Made by a program: the position numbers and the translations under genes. Shown here in pieces: positions 29,990-40,819 of a stretch of 64,000 bases of DNA (positions within the stretch are counted from its first letter, which is position 1; each line of letters starts with the position of its first letter). This DNA comes from Phycomyces blakesleeanus NRRL 1555(-). Its lineage: Eukaryota; Mucoromycota; Mucoromycetes; Mucorales; Phycomycetaceae. Where the stretch lies: positions 2,958,150 through 3,022,149 of the forward strand of contig NW_017265136.1 of assembly GCF_001638985.1 (NCBI RefSeq). The letters run 5' to 3'. The notes beneath the pieces were generated by a model, which was not told the origin of the DNA, did not search any database, and saw only the letters and a program-made list of their open reading frames with translations.

Positions 29990-32730
29990 ACCTAAATGAT
30001 ACAAATGACATTTTGGATATACGGACAAGAAACCAACCTTTCTCTGAAACGGATTGTGTGTTTGGCCCTGAAGATAATGTCCAGTATACAAGTGACACTT
30101 ACGAAGAAGAAGAAGAATATGAAGATGAATCCGATGTTGAGATGGACAATGATGAAGGTAAATACACAGCTTTAGATAATATTATATCCTAGAAAATAGA
30201 GAGTTAATCAACGTTCTTTAAAAAAAATCAAATTAAAGATTCTTCATTGGAATCAATCTCGGAATTGAATTTGATTCACCAATTCATTGTTGTTTCGGTT
30301 GCTCTTTTTGTCTCACTATACGTTGTGGATGAAGGAGCTGTAATCCTGATTGACATAATCAACAAGATCCTGCAGTTTTTGTTTGACCTATTCCGCCTTC
30401 CCATGAGTGTTGCTGACCTCAAACGTTTGGCCGGATTTGAAGCGTTGACAAGTGGTGTCAAGAAGTATGTTGCATGTAGCGAATGTCATGCCATATATGA
30501 TAATGAAGCCTCCCCTTTGTGTTGTACATCACCCAATTTTGGTAAAATCTCCTTGTGTGACAACAGCTTGTTTAAGTCTGGTCCTGGGTCAAAAGCACCC
30601 AAAAAGACATATGTATTCCACTCCATCAAGAAAGCCCTCAAGACGTTTTTTCAATGCCCGGATTTTGAAAACAAGATCAACTCATGGAACCGCGGCCTGA
30701 AAATGGATAGCACTTTGTTTGACGTGTACAATGGTGCAATGTGGAATGAGATAGTAGACATAGATGGTATATATTTTGTTGTTACCAAGCAATCACTCAT
30801 GCTCACACTGAACATTGACTGGTTTCAGTCATTTGATGGTGTTACCTACTCCTGTGGTGCCATATATCTTGCAATCAATAATCTTCCATGCAGTGAGTGG
30901 TTTAAGAAGGAAAATGTGATTCTTGTTGGGTTAATGCCAGGGCCTAAAGAAGCGAGCACTTCTGACATAAATAACTATCTGAAACCGCTTGTGGATGAGT
31001 TGATAGAGCTGCACAAAGGTATTAAGATTAAGACTCACCAATGTCCAAATGGTACTTCTATCCAAGCAGCCCTTCTCATGGTTGCCTGTGATATACCTGC
31101 TGCAAGGAAAATATGTGGGTTCACATCCCATACAAGTACAAATGCATGCCACAAGTGTAAGCGTCAATTTTCGAGGTTGGCTGGAACGAGTTCCGTTGAT
31201 TATTCTGGATTCGATTTCTCAAAGTGACTCCTTCACACTAAGAATGACAATCGTAAGAATGCAGAGATCTGGAGAAATGCAACCAAACCAACTGAGAGAC
31301 AGCATCTTAAAGTTGCACATGGTGTTTGCTGGTCCGAACTGCATCGTCTTCAGTATTTTAACATTGTCTGCTGCACAATCATTGATCCCATGCACAATCT
31401 TTTCTTAGGCACTGCCAAAAGAATGCTGGAGAGATGCATTGTGGATGGATTAATCGACGATAAAAAACTCGTTGCCATGCAAAAGGCTGTTGAGAAGGTA
31501 GTGTTGCCGCCCAATTACACGTCACTTGGGACAAAGATTGTCAAGGAATTTCCCTATATGAAGGCTGATGAGTGGAAGTCTTGGTGCCTTGTGTACTCTC
31601 CTGTGATTCTAAGGGATGTGTTGCCGTTGCCAGAGTTCAAGAACTCGATAGAGTTTGTTAACGCATGCAGATACTTCACCAAGCCTAATGTTTCTGAAGA
31701 AGACATTGAGAAAGGACACAAATGCTTAGAAGAATTCTGTAAAGGGTGTGAGACATTGTACGACCTGGACCTTCTCTCTCCCAATATGCACCTGCATCTG
31801 CACTTATGCCAAACAATGATTGACTTTGGGCCCGTCTATGGCTATTGGCTTTTCAGCTTTGAAAGGTACAATAGTGTCCTGAAAAATATCAAAACCAATC
31901 GAAGAAACGGGTTCGAATCAACATTTATGAGACAGTTCATTGAAGAGTTGTGGAAGGGAGATTTTGTTCGTCGACTTCTGAAACCTATGCATGCACTTGC
32001 ATGTTTTGAAATTTTTGATAAGTTCACCACCAACAACAACAACACCAACATCAACACCAACACCAACCTCTCTCACTCTTTCTCAATTTCCAAATATCTA
32101 GAAGCTTCACAGAATCTTTCAATGACAATTCGTGGAAACAAGCCCCTACCACCATCCGCCTTGCCATTGAAAACAAGACCATTATCATTTATGCCAAAAC
32201 ATGAATATGATTGTCTTGTAGGATACTATCAAGCTGCATACAAGAATCCACAGATCTCAGGTTGCAAAGATGTAATTGATGACTCACCTTTTGTCAATGA
32301 CTGTATCAAAATGGTGAAGTCCGTTGATCTTCTTGGGCAAAGCTACAAAGGGTGCATTGGCATGAATGGCTGCGGATCATACATATAAGCATATTTCACT
32401 GAACGAACTGGGTCGGAACATGCGTATGTTGGAGAGATTCAGTACCTTTTTGTTCACAATTTTAGGCCAACTGTTTCTTCTCTAACATACAAAAATTCCC
32501 ATAGTAGTCAGCATGTATTTGCATTTGTCAAATGGTTCAAATCCACTTTGGACAAAACAAGAGAATTAGAAGGAGTTGAGTTGTTACAGGATGAATTCTA
32601 CAAGCAAGATTTTCAAAGCATTCTGCCAGTACATCGGATTCTTCTAACAGTTTCAATAGTAGATTACAAAACTACAAAAAACGTCAACAAAAAACTCGCG
32701 ATTCCTTTACCAAAAAAAATTTACTATTAA
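29990..32730 (+). pseudogene. tnp2-type transposase (element 2), two nonsense codons
   Basis: Exon 29990-30157 is acidic (YEEEEEYEDESDVEMDNDE) and joins in phase 1 to exon 30239-32730. The main exon has C-x2-C (CSEC), LMLTLNIDWFQSF, VILVGLMPGPKEAS, CHKCKRQF, IIDPMHNLFLGTAKRM and MHLHLHLCQTMIDFGPVYGY, all shared with the transposase at 53424-56571. TGA at 31225 replaces Trp of the homologue (TGG to TGA), and TAA interrupts at 32386; the frame otherwise stays open. N-terminal exons are not found and may have been lost at the KDZ border. The convergent partner gene ends 119 bp away and is intact, so this element could still supply the partner protein. Confidence 0.9.
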
Positions 32731-32848
32731 TTCTCATACACACACTTACTTATATATTTATCCTCTATTATTATTATTTTCTTAAATCAATTCAATTTCA
32801 ATTATTACTATTTGGCCCTACAACAGAACATAGTAAAAAAGAAAATGT

Positions 32849-34157
32849 TTATTCATCGTTGATTGCCCAACAAGGCAATGACTGGGACAGGGTGGCAGGA
32901 ACAGAGCAAGGCAACAATGTTGCTGGATATCTGTTCATTCTTAGCTTTGTTCCCATGTCCGCATTTGACACGTGATAGGTACGATCAATGTCGTCAACCA
33001 TTGTCAACAATCTGTTGAACTGTATTTATTTTTATTAGTTCTTTATTTTTCTTGTTATAAAACTTTTATTTATTCTAAATATTATTTACCTCTTCACTTC
33101 TCCAAGTGGGGCGAGGCACATGCAAACACCGTCGTGGAAGATTGTCCACAATCTCAATATCTGACTCACCATCAGACATGGCGTCCTTCTGAAAGAGTTT
33201 GAGATAGGCCTTCTCAACAGGGTTTCCAGTCTTATATCCTATTGCAGCATCAATGGCTACCCAGTTGTCCATGTATGTCGACTTGCGTCGGATAGACATC
33301 TGGTTATATAGATTGTAGCTTGAGAAAATAGTAATATACCAATTAATTTTTTATATAATATATACAAACCTGAAGAGTACGACTGTTTGCTCTCCCCTTG
33401 CTGTTTTTCTTGGCCTTCTGCTCAGGAGACTCGTGAAAAGTACGATGACTGTGCTTGTACCTGTTCTTTATTTTATCACTTATCACCTGTGGGTGAGTAC
33501 CAGCTAGACGAGTCTGGGCGCTAATGTAGCTCTTCAAGTACTTGATAACAGCTACGTTATTGCGGTGGTTAATCTTCTCGTTCAAGTTCCACTTCTTCTT
33601 ACTCTCGTTTTCAGCAACAAGAGCAGGGTCGTCAGACTCGAACTTCCAGTCCCACAACTTTTCCACAAAGATTTCCTAAATACAGGTTGTTTAATAAGTT
33701 GTTGATACTAACATATATTAATATTAATTACCGAGATAATGACAGAAACCTCAGCATCACTGAGGGAGGTCTGGGGGACATAGGATGGCATCAGAGATGG
33801 TTCTAGACTAGCCATACGAGTCTGATCGTTGGCATAGGCAGTTGCAAAGTCTGCAAATGCCATATGTGTCTTTCCAGACGTGTCAACAACAATGCCCATC
33901 CTGTTTTTAAAGGCTGTCATGTTGCTATTGACAGCAGCAATGTCATCCTTGACACTGTTGATACTGTTGTTTACTTTGTTAAACATTTCAACAATTTCCA
34001 TGTATTGCTGATCTTGAATAGTTGCGGATGAGAAACTGGGGGCAATTTCTTGAGGTCCAACACAGCCAGCCAAAACACGGTTTGCAGAGGTAGATATACT
34101 TGCAGATGCTTTTTCTTTTCCTTTACAGTCTGTTTTTCTGCTGCTATTGGAAGGCAT
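32849..34157 (-). CDS. tnp2-element partner protein, four exons, intact (element 2)
   Basis: Exons 33732-34157, 33370-33675, 33090-33299 and 32849-33019 give 370 residues with no stop. Introns are 56, 70 and 70 bp, all phase 0 with GT-AG ends. Exon 1 is low-complexity then helical (QQYMEIVEMFNKVNNSINSV). Exon 2 is 306 bp, the same length as in element 1, starts EIFVEKLWDWKFE and ends basic (KAKKNSKGRANSRT). Exon 3 has MSDGESDIE and PRPTWRSEE. Exon 4 starts FNRLLTMVDD and ends PCWAINDE. It has no recognised domain. Position and basic/acidic make-up suggest a DNA-binding helper of the transposase, like TnpA in CACTA elements; this is inference. Confidence 0.8.
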
Positions 34158-34159
34158 TT

Positions 34160-35837
34160 TTTCTTTATTGTATTTTTATTAAAGTTTTATACATTAATAA
34201 ATTATTAAAATAAAATAAATGTATGGGTTGAAATATATTTATTTTTGTTTAATCAAAGATATATATATACAAAATAAGTTAATATAAAGTAGATTTATGA
34301 AATAGCTGAAAAAAGGAAGGGATTATATATTATTTTTTATAAAATCTTTTATAACCCTGAACAACTTCTTTAATATTCAACATAGAACTTAGTGTTACAA
34401 TATAATTTCGGACTATTCATGTTATTACTATTGTATTTTACTAGAGTCAATTCTCATCTAAACTGCCTTCTGTTTGAAAGCCCACTTTTTTTTCTTCTTT
34501 TTCTTTATTTTTTTCTTATTTCTTTTTTTTCTATTTCTTTTCCGCTTTATTTACTTTTATTCTGGTTGATATATTTGAGTTCACACCCTGTTAAGCAATT
34601 TGTTTTTATTATTCTATTGTTATATTTATTCTTAATGTTTTTTCTTTTATTATTATTGTGGTTGCTGATAGTATTACAAGTCCTTGCCGTGTTGATTAAT
34701 GGACAAGAACAAAAAGATAAAACGCGGTTATTGTATATGTGTTTCTTTATTAATTATTTTCTTTTTCTCTCCTCAGCTCATTAGCTCCTCAGCTCATTAG
34801 ATCCTCAGCTCATTAACTCATCAGCTCATCATAAAGACATACCAACAGCAGAAATTTATCTGGTAAGTCTGAATAATGTATTTATTTATTTTATTCTTAT
34901 ATCTAATTTTGTTTATTTTCTATCTCTGTTGGTACTGCCAACATTTCTATGTACCTAATTGAATGGCTTGTCTTTGAAAACTGGTTTTCTTTGGTAAGTA
35001 ATAAAGCCAAACTTTATTCCATGATCTTTACTAATGCATTTTATTAAACCTTTCAGAACAACAGTCAATGTGCACTATGCCTGGTTCTGACAAAAGTACT
35101 GGTAAGTAACCATACTATTTAAATTAAAGAAAAATAAATATTTATATAATTTAATATAGTTGAATAATTTTTTAGCCTTCTTTTACTAGTGAAATACTGT
35201 AAACACACGTTTCTTTTTAGGATTCTATTGTATTGGAAGTATTTATATATTATAATATATGAAAGAGTTTGTTATTATGTTAATTATGTAGTAGCTTATA
35301 TATTAGATTAGACAATATATTGTCAAGCCGTACATATTATAAGCAAGAAGCTTTTTTTTTTAAATAAAACCAATTTTCCAAAACAATCCCTATAAAAATA
35401 TTTAAAATGAAGTGCAAGAAGTGTTGCAGTATTATGGCATGTGTGAATCCTATAGTTTAGCCGTGCATAATTGTCCAATAAAAGTGTTTAGATTTGGAAG
35501 ACAGTATACATAAATCCTGTTTCTTCTGTTAAATGATCCAATAGAATATCATTATTTCAGTAGACAGTTTTCTATCAAAAATAGATTTTTTATTGGAATC
35601 TCTGTTTCAAATCAAGTTTAATTTAATGTAACATCCAAAAAAAAGATGCCATAATTTGATTATTCTCTCTGCGATTAAATAGTTTAAAAGAACCTTACAT
35701 TTCTATATGAATCATTATAAGTTCAGAAGTTACATGGACAACTCACAGGTAACATAACATATTGCGAACAGAATCTATAAATGCCAAATTTAAGAATTTA
35801 AGTATTCTGTCACTCAGAATTCCCCATACTATCGTGT
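34160..35837. other. non-coding stretch with short tandem repeats
   Basis: No convincing gene. 34392-34784 is T-rich and its hydrophobic frame is an artefact. At about 34766-34830 CAGCTCATTAG-type units of 15-16 bp repeat four times. Isolated donor-like sites (TGGTAAGT at 34860 and 34995) do not connect to a reading frame. Confidence 0.5.
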
Positions 35838-36232
35838 GGTAATCCAGACACTTGGTTGTTGGATTTATTACATCTAAGATCATATTCCTATTATTATAGT
35901 AAAACAGCTATCATTACAAGAACAAATGAATAATTTATTTATTTTACTTATGGTAAATCAATAAGACCAATAATTAATTACAGTAAGTACTGTAATTATG
36001 ACAGCTCAGTAAGCACTGAGTTAATATGAGGACACTGCAATTAGATTAAATTATAAACATAGCAGTACCAGCTCTCTAATATCTAAATGAACTCAGACTT
36101 AAGAAATTAAGATGTGACTGACAAAGCAGATCGTGTTTTGATATAAAAAGAACAACTTTGTATTCTTTAATAAAGACAACCTATATACAGTCTCAAAGTA
36201 TTCTTATATACATCTCAATCTTTTTACTGTTG
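35838..36232 (-). pseudogene. decayed copy of the KDZ cargo gene region
   Basis: The block matches about 28447-28945, in the same orientation but with deletions. Shared stretches include GTGGTAATCCAGACACT, TTACAGT.AGTACTGTA and TATATACAGTCTCAAAGTAT. It covers the start of the third exon and the intron upstream. Coding is not open. It shows that the cargo gene belongs to a dispersed family. The LINE fragment starts directly after it. Confidence 0.7.
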
Positions 36233-36249
36233 ATTTTATTCTATAAAAC

Positions 36250-37475
36250 TTCACATATCACATATGCGTAGAAATCTAATTCCCCAGTGGTGGTCTCTTT
36301 TCCCTTCTCTTGGTCGTTGGCTTTTGGATATCTTCCATTACTGTCAACGTTTGGCTTGGATCCCTCAACACTGCAGATTGTCTCGCACAATTTTGCTGTA
36401 TAAGAAAGGCGACCCCCATAACCCTGGTAACTGGCATCCAATTGCTCTCCAGAACTCAGCTGGTAAACTGTATTCTGCCATTGTTGATCATCTCATGCGT
36501 GATGTGCTGGAGTCTATTGTCCCAAAAAACCAAAAGGGATTTATGCCTACACCTGGATGCTTTGAACACAACTTCTATGTACATGCCATGATTTGTAAGG
36601 CGCAATGCAAGGATCTTCCTCTGTATATCTGCTCATATGATCTGAAGGATGCTTTTGGGAGTGTTTCTCATGCTAGGATTTGGGATGCACTGATTTATGC
36701 TGGTTTGGACAAACCATCTGTGCCGTTGGTGATGGGCATGTACAATAATATTTTGTGTTGAGTTCACACACCGTCTGGTCCGTCTCATCTTATCAATCTC
36801 ATGCGCGGCACTAAGCAGGGCGATCTGTCATCTCCTTTGATCTTCACTCTCTGTCTGTTGGAACTTACATACCATCTCAATGCACTCCAACCAGACACTT
36901 AATCGTCCTTCCATAATCATCTTCTTCTTGCTGATGATCTGATCATTTTCTCTCATGACCCAGCTCACTTCCGTCTTTTGCACTCCACCATTGTTGGATT
37001 TATGAATGAGCACAAATTGACCATCAATGCCAGTAAGACCTGTTTCTCCACTACCAAACTGGAACATCGCACTCGTAACCATCATCTTTGCAATCGTCGC
37101 ATGCATCTTGAATACCGCGAGACAATATCTTGTATTGATTTGAATGACAACTGCAAATACGTGGGGAACTCTGTGGGATTACAACAATGTAGAATTTTTG
37201 GTAGCTTCAAGTCTCTTCTGGGCCGCATAGATAAGGAACTCAAGACTGTTGCCAACTCCAAACTGCGCATCTTCCAGAAACATCATGCCATCAAGACCTT
37301 TATCCTGTCACAGCTTGAATACTTTGTTTGACTGAATGGTCTCAGCCCATATCATGCCAAGCAACTGGGCCAGACTCTGCGTAAATCTGTTTGGAAATTC
37401 TGTCAGCTCCCTGCTAGTGCATCTCTTTCTCTCTTCCACTTGCCTGTTTATCAGTGAGGTCTTGGCTACGGTTAA
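36250..37475 (+). pseudogene. LINE (non-LTR) reverse transcriptase fragment
   Basis: A single frame carries RT motifs: RLSRTILLYKKGDPHNPGNW, PIALQNSAGKLYSAIV, NQKGFMPTPGC, YDLKDAFGSVSH, LMRGTKQGDLSSPLIF, LLADDLIIFSHD (the ADD active site) and HKLTINASKTCF. This order is typical of non-LTR RTs. Endonuclease and ORF1 are absent. Stops lie at 36759 (TGA), about 36899 (TAA), 37329 (TGA) and 37456 (TGA), all in one frame with no frameshift. Each fits CGA or CAA losing a C. The clade was not determined. Confidence 0.85.
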
Positions 37476-37479
37476 ATAA

Positions 37480-38119
37480 AGGTTTACAGATGTTTTAAAG
37501 CCAGATTTGAACTACCAATAGAGATCATATCTCTATGAGTTTTCAAAATTAGACCAATGTTTTTAAGCTAAAAACCAGTTATTTTTTGTGTTCTATATAT
37601 CTGTGTTTTAATATCTTTTTATGCAAATTACTCTGCGAATATTTGTCCTATTAAAATGACAAAACCGAATTCGAATAATCTAACTTTAATAGATATTAAT
37701 CAATAGTAGTAACATTTTGGTACTTTTTTTGTTGTGAAAATAATACAGTTGTAAAATTTATATAAAAAAGATAACAAATATGCTTTTAGATAATTGACTA
37801 CGGATTGTATATATTAGACTTTTTTCAATTATATATTGTTGTGAACAACATGTTAAAGTTATGGTTTTTTGAAAATTCTGATTTGATTCTGACTGGATGT
37901 GTTTAACACCTTTTAATTTTTTTTAGTTAATTATTTTTTTAATATATAAAGCTTATATTATATCTTTTATTAGATATAGAATGATATTATTCTTTTGATA
38001 TATTTGAAATAAAATGTATTTATGTTTTATTTTTATATTTTTATTTTTATATTCTTTTATAATTATTTTAATATTATTAAAGCAAATTCATTTAAGTTAA
38101 TATTTCATATACTTTTTTA
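37480..38119. other. AT-rich non-coding stretch
   Basis: Very AT-rich with no open frame of note; it probably holds the end of the Merlin element, but its terminal repeats were not found. Confidence 0.5.
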
Positions 38120-39000
38120 TTAAAACATTGTAAAGTCAGTATATTCTTCATTTTTATCATCTTCTAAATATTCATAAGTTATAAATATTGGGTTTTTAAC
38201 ATTACTTCCAAAGGAAATCTCAGCTAACATCTTTAGTATTTCTTGCCACAATCTGTTCTCATATTTTTTCCATATAAATTCTATTAACATCCATGGCATC
38301 ATGTGTCTTGTTCTCAATCTGGTCTTGCAGCTCATATTTATGGCATTCCACAGACCTATGTAATGAAAGATGATAAAATAATCTTATGTTTTATAGTATT
38401 TTATCTTTTATAGTGTTGATATTAATACCATCAAATATAATATACTCAACATTGTGATTGACTGTTCTATGAGTATAGTTCATATCAAACACTGATAACA
38501 ATCTCCCATATGAAGTCCAGCAATCTGTATGAATAACTCTATTGTGGTTTACATACATCTTTATCACTTGAAGAAGAGTTGCAGCATCTCTCTGAGGAAC
38601 TGCCATCAAAAATGTTTTTTGTTCTACCATTTTTTCAATACCCTCCAGAACCCAAGTAACTTCTACTTGATATCCTCAGTGATATTTTTTTCTCAAGCTT
38701 GCTTTCATCAATTTCAACAACAATAGATTGTCTATTGGCATCAATACTTTCTATATACTTATTTAATATATTTACATATAATTAACTCTTATAAACTTAA
38801 CAATTCTCATGATATTGATAGTTAAATCTATTTGAATTAACTACTGAATACTAGCAATAAGATGTCTTACAGTTTCTGGAGAAACAGCAAGCATAATTCC
38901 CATTGTCATTCTAGAAATCCAGTTTAACCAGTAGTGTATTGATTATATTACAACATTATAGTAAAGATGTCTTTATACAAAGAAAGAATCCAATCTTTCA
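38120..39000 (-). pseudogene. Merlin (IS1016/IS1595-like) transposase, decayed
   Basis: The upstream part (about 38640-38960) encodes SPETVRHLIASIQ and IVVEIDESK (first Asp) with a stop and frameshift. The block 38391-38630 has KTFLMAVPQRDAATLL, RVIHTDCWTSYGRL (second Asp) and HRTVNHNVEYI. After a likely intron, 38120-38345 has LWNAINMSCKTRLRTRHMMP and WMLIEFIWKKYENRLW. This D..D..E layout with HTDxWxxY and VNHxxxF matches the ISXO2-like/Merlin DDE family. The linking residues before LWN (usually N-x-I-E-S) are blurred by the intron (INTIKD). Merlin is uncommon in fungi. Confidence 0.7.
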
Positions 39001-39649
39001 GACTTTTTTCTCTTTTGTAACATGTTGCTCCTATGCTGTTTACTCTACTGAATCTGTAACTGTAGCCTCTGTCTTTTTCAAATATATAATCTATAGAACT
39101 GCTATCAGAACACGTAAAAATAATATGATTTCTAGAATATAAAGTATCTTATGCAATCAAATATATTTATATATACTAAATATTAATATAAGATAAATAA
39201 AAGTAACTTTTTTACTTACTGTTTTGCAACTTCAGATGTATATGTTGACATTATAATATAGCTCAAAGGAAGAATAGATAATGAACAAACTGATAAAGAA
39301 GATTGATTATTCATTGAAAAATAAATAAAGTAGAAATAAAAGAAATAAAAAAACAAATAAATATAATATTTAAACAAAATAAAAGCCGCCAAAAAAACTT
39401 TTTTGTGACATAGCACGTGACTAAGCCACACAAACTATATTATTTATAAGATTATAACATTTAAAATAGATGTTATAACCTTTATAATTGTATTTTCTCT
39501 ATCCATTGGTAACATTATATAATAATCAAACTAAATACATGTAGCTCAAAGTCAAGACATTGTTTTAAGTATATACACAACATATTACGTCACAAATTAA
39601 AAAAGAAAATAAACTTTAAAATAATTAATAATAATTATTTAAATCGTAA
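39001..39649. other. region upstream of the Merlin frame
   Basis: Reading minus, Cys and Lys-rich fragments (CYKREKS, DWILSLYKDIF) near 38975-39040 may be the decayed Merlin N-terminus. The rest is AT-rich with no clear gene. Confidence 0.35.
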
Positions 39650-39830
39650 ATCTTAGGGGACAGGGGGTTTTTGGATGATGGGGACAGGGTGTTACACAAG
39701 CTTATAGTGAGTAGTCCAGCAGATAATTAGAGGCGTGACTACTTTTAACTTGTCCAGCAGACATTTATTGTTTCTGTGTGTAATACCCTGTCCCCCAAAA
39801 ACCAGTCACCCCCTGTTCCCATCCAGTATA
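39650..39830 (+). repeat. left G-rich palindromic terminus of MULE-OTU
   Basis: GGGGACAGGGGGTTTTTGG and GGGGACAGGGTGTTACAC on the left half face GTGTGTAATACCCTGTCCCC and AAAAACCAGTCACCCCCTG on the right half. The G-runs stand out sharply in AT-rich surroundings. Confidence 0.85.
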
Positions 39831-40819
39831 ATCACTTGTCTTTATTCACTAAGAAAAATCATGCAAAAGTGGAAGAACATTTGTCCGTAACTTTTCATTT
39901 TCATTTTTATTTATTTTTAAAAAATTCATAACTCGTTCAAAAAAATAGATAGAAATATAAGAGTAAGATGGTTGGTTTCATTGATTTTTTCTGCATAAAG
40001 TGAGTATTTGTTTGTTTTGCAATATTTTTTGAATCACGTTTAATGAGTGAATTACAAAAGTTCTGTACATTTCATTTGTGAAAGATTGAACAAAAAAACA
40101 ACAATTTGAAAATATTAGTAAAAATCACTTGCAAATGCTTTATATCAATAGAAAATAGTAAAAAAACGTTTCAGTAAAAGTTTTAGACCATATTATTATG
40201 TAGAAAAGATATTTATTAGCAAAAATAATCTATCTCGAATGGTTAAAAACGTGAAAAAAAGTGTATATTTTGCTTGTTTATTCAACCAAAACATAATAAA
40301 TTAACTTCAAATTTTGGATATAAAGATGTATGTATTTTTTCAGCAATACGGCAAAATATCCAAGCTTTAGAATTTGAATTAAGACAGAAATCTATCAAAA
40401 GCTATGCGTCGTTTCTGTTTTACATCTTTTATGGTAAAATTCACGTCTGTGATTGGATGAAGATCTTAATCAGATTGCTTATAAACGCACAGACTGTGTA
40501 CTCCAAAAAATAAAAGCCAATTATATAGTCTTCCAATTAGTTGGATGCCAATAATATTCGTATCTGGGTTTTACATGTAACATTAAAATTAAAGACAGAC
40601 TGGGTGCAATTGTGTTTGTTAAAAAATTAAAGAAAAAAATAGGAGTAAAGTATATTAAAAGATAGAAAGATAGATAAGTTATATATGTGTGAGGTCAATA
40701 ATATTGGAAGAATTTACGGGAGAATTTGTAGGAGAGTTAGTGGCAGTAGTAGTAATTGTAGTAGTAGTAGTGGAGGGTAAAAGATAAGACTTGTTCTTTG
40801 GGAACTGACCCCAATGATT
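39831..40819. other. non-coding 3' part of MULE-OTU
   Basis: AT-rich, no gene. A (TAG)n microsatellite (GTAGTAGTAGTAG) lies at about 40742-40775, shortly downstream of the OTU stop codon. Confidence 0.5.

Noticed and set aside
34392..34784. 130-codon hydrophobic frame suggesting a membrane protein
   Set aside because: T-rich sequence with no balanced composition and no conservation evidence.
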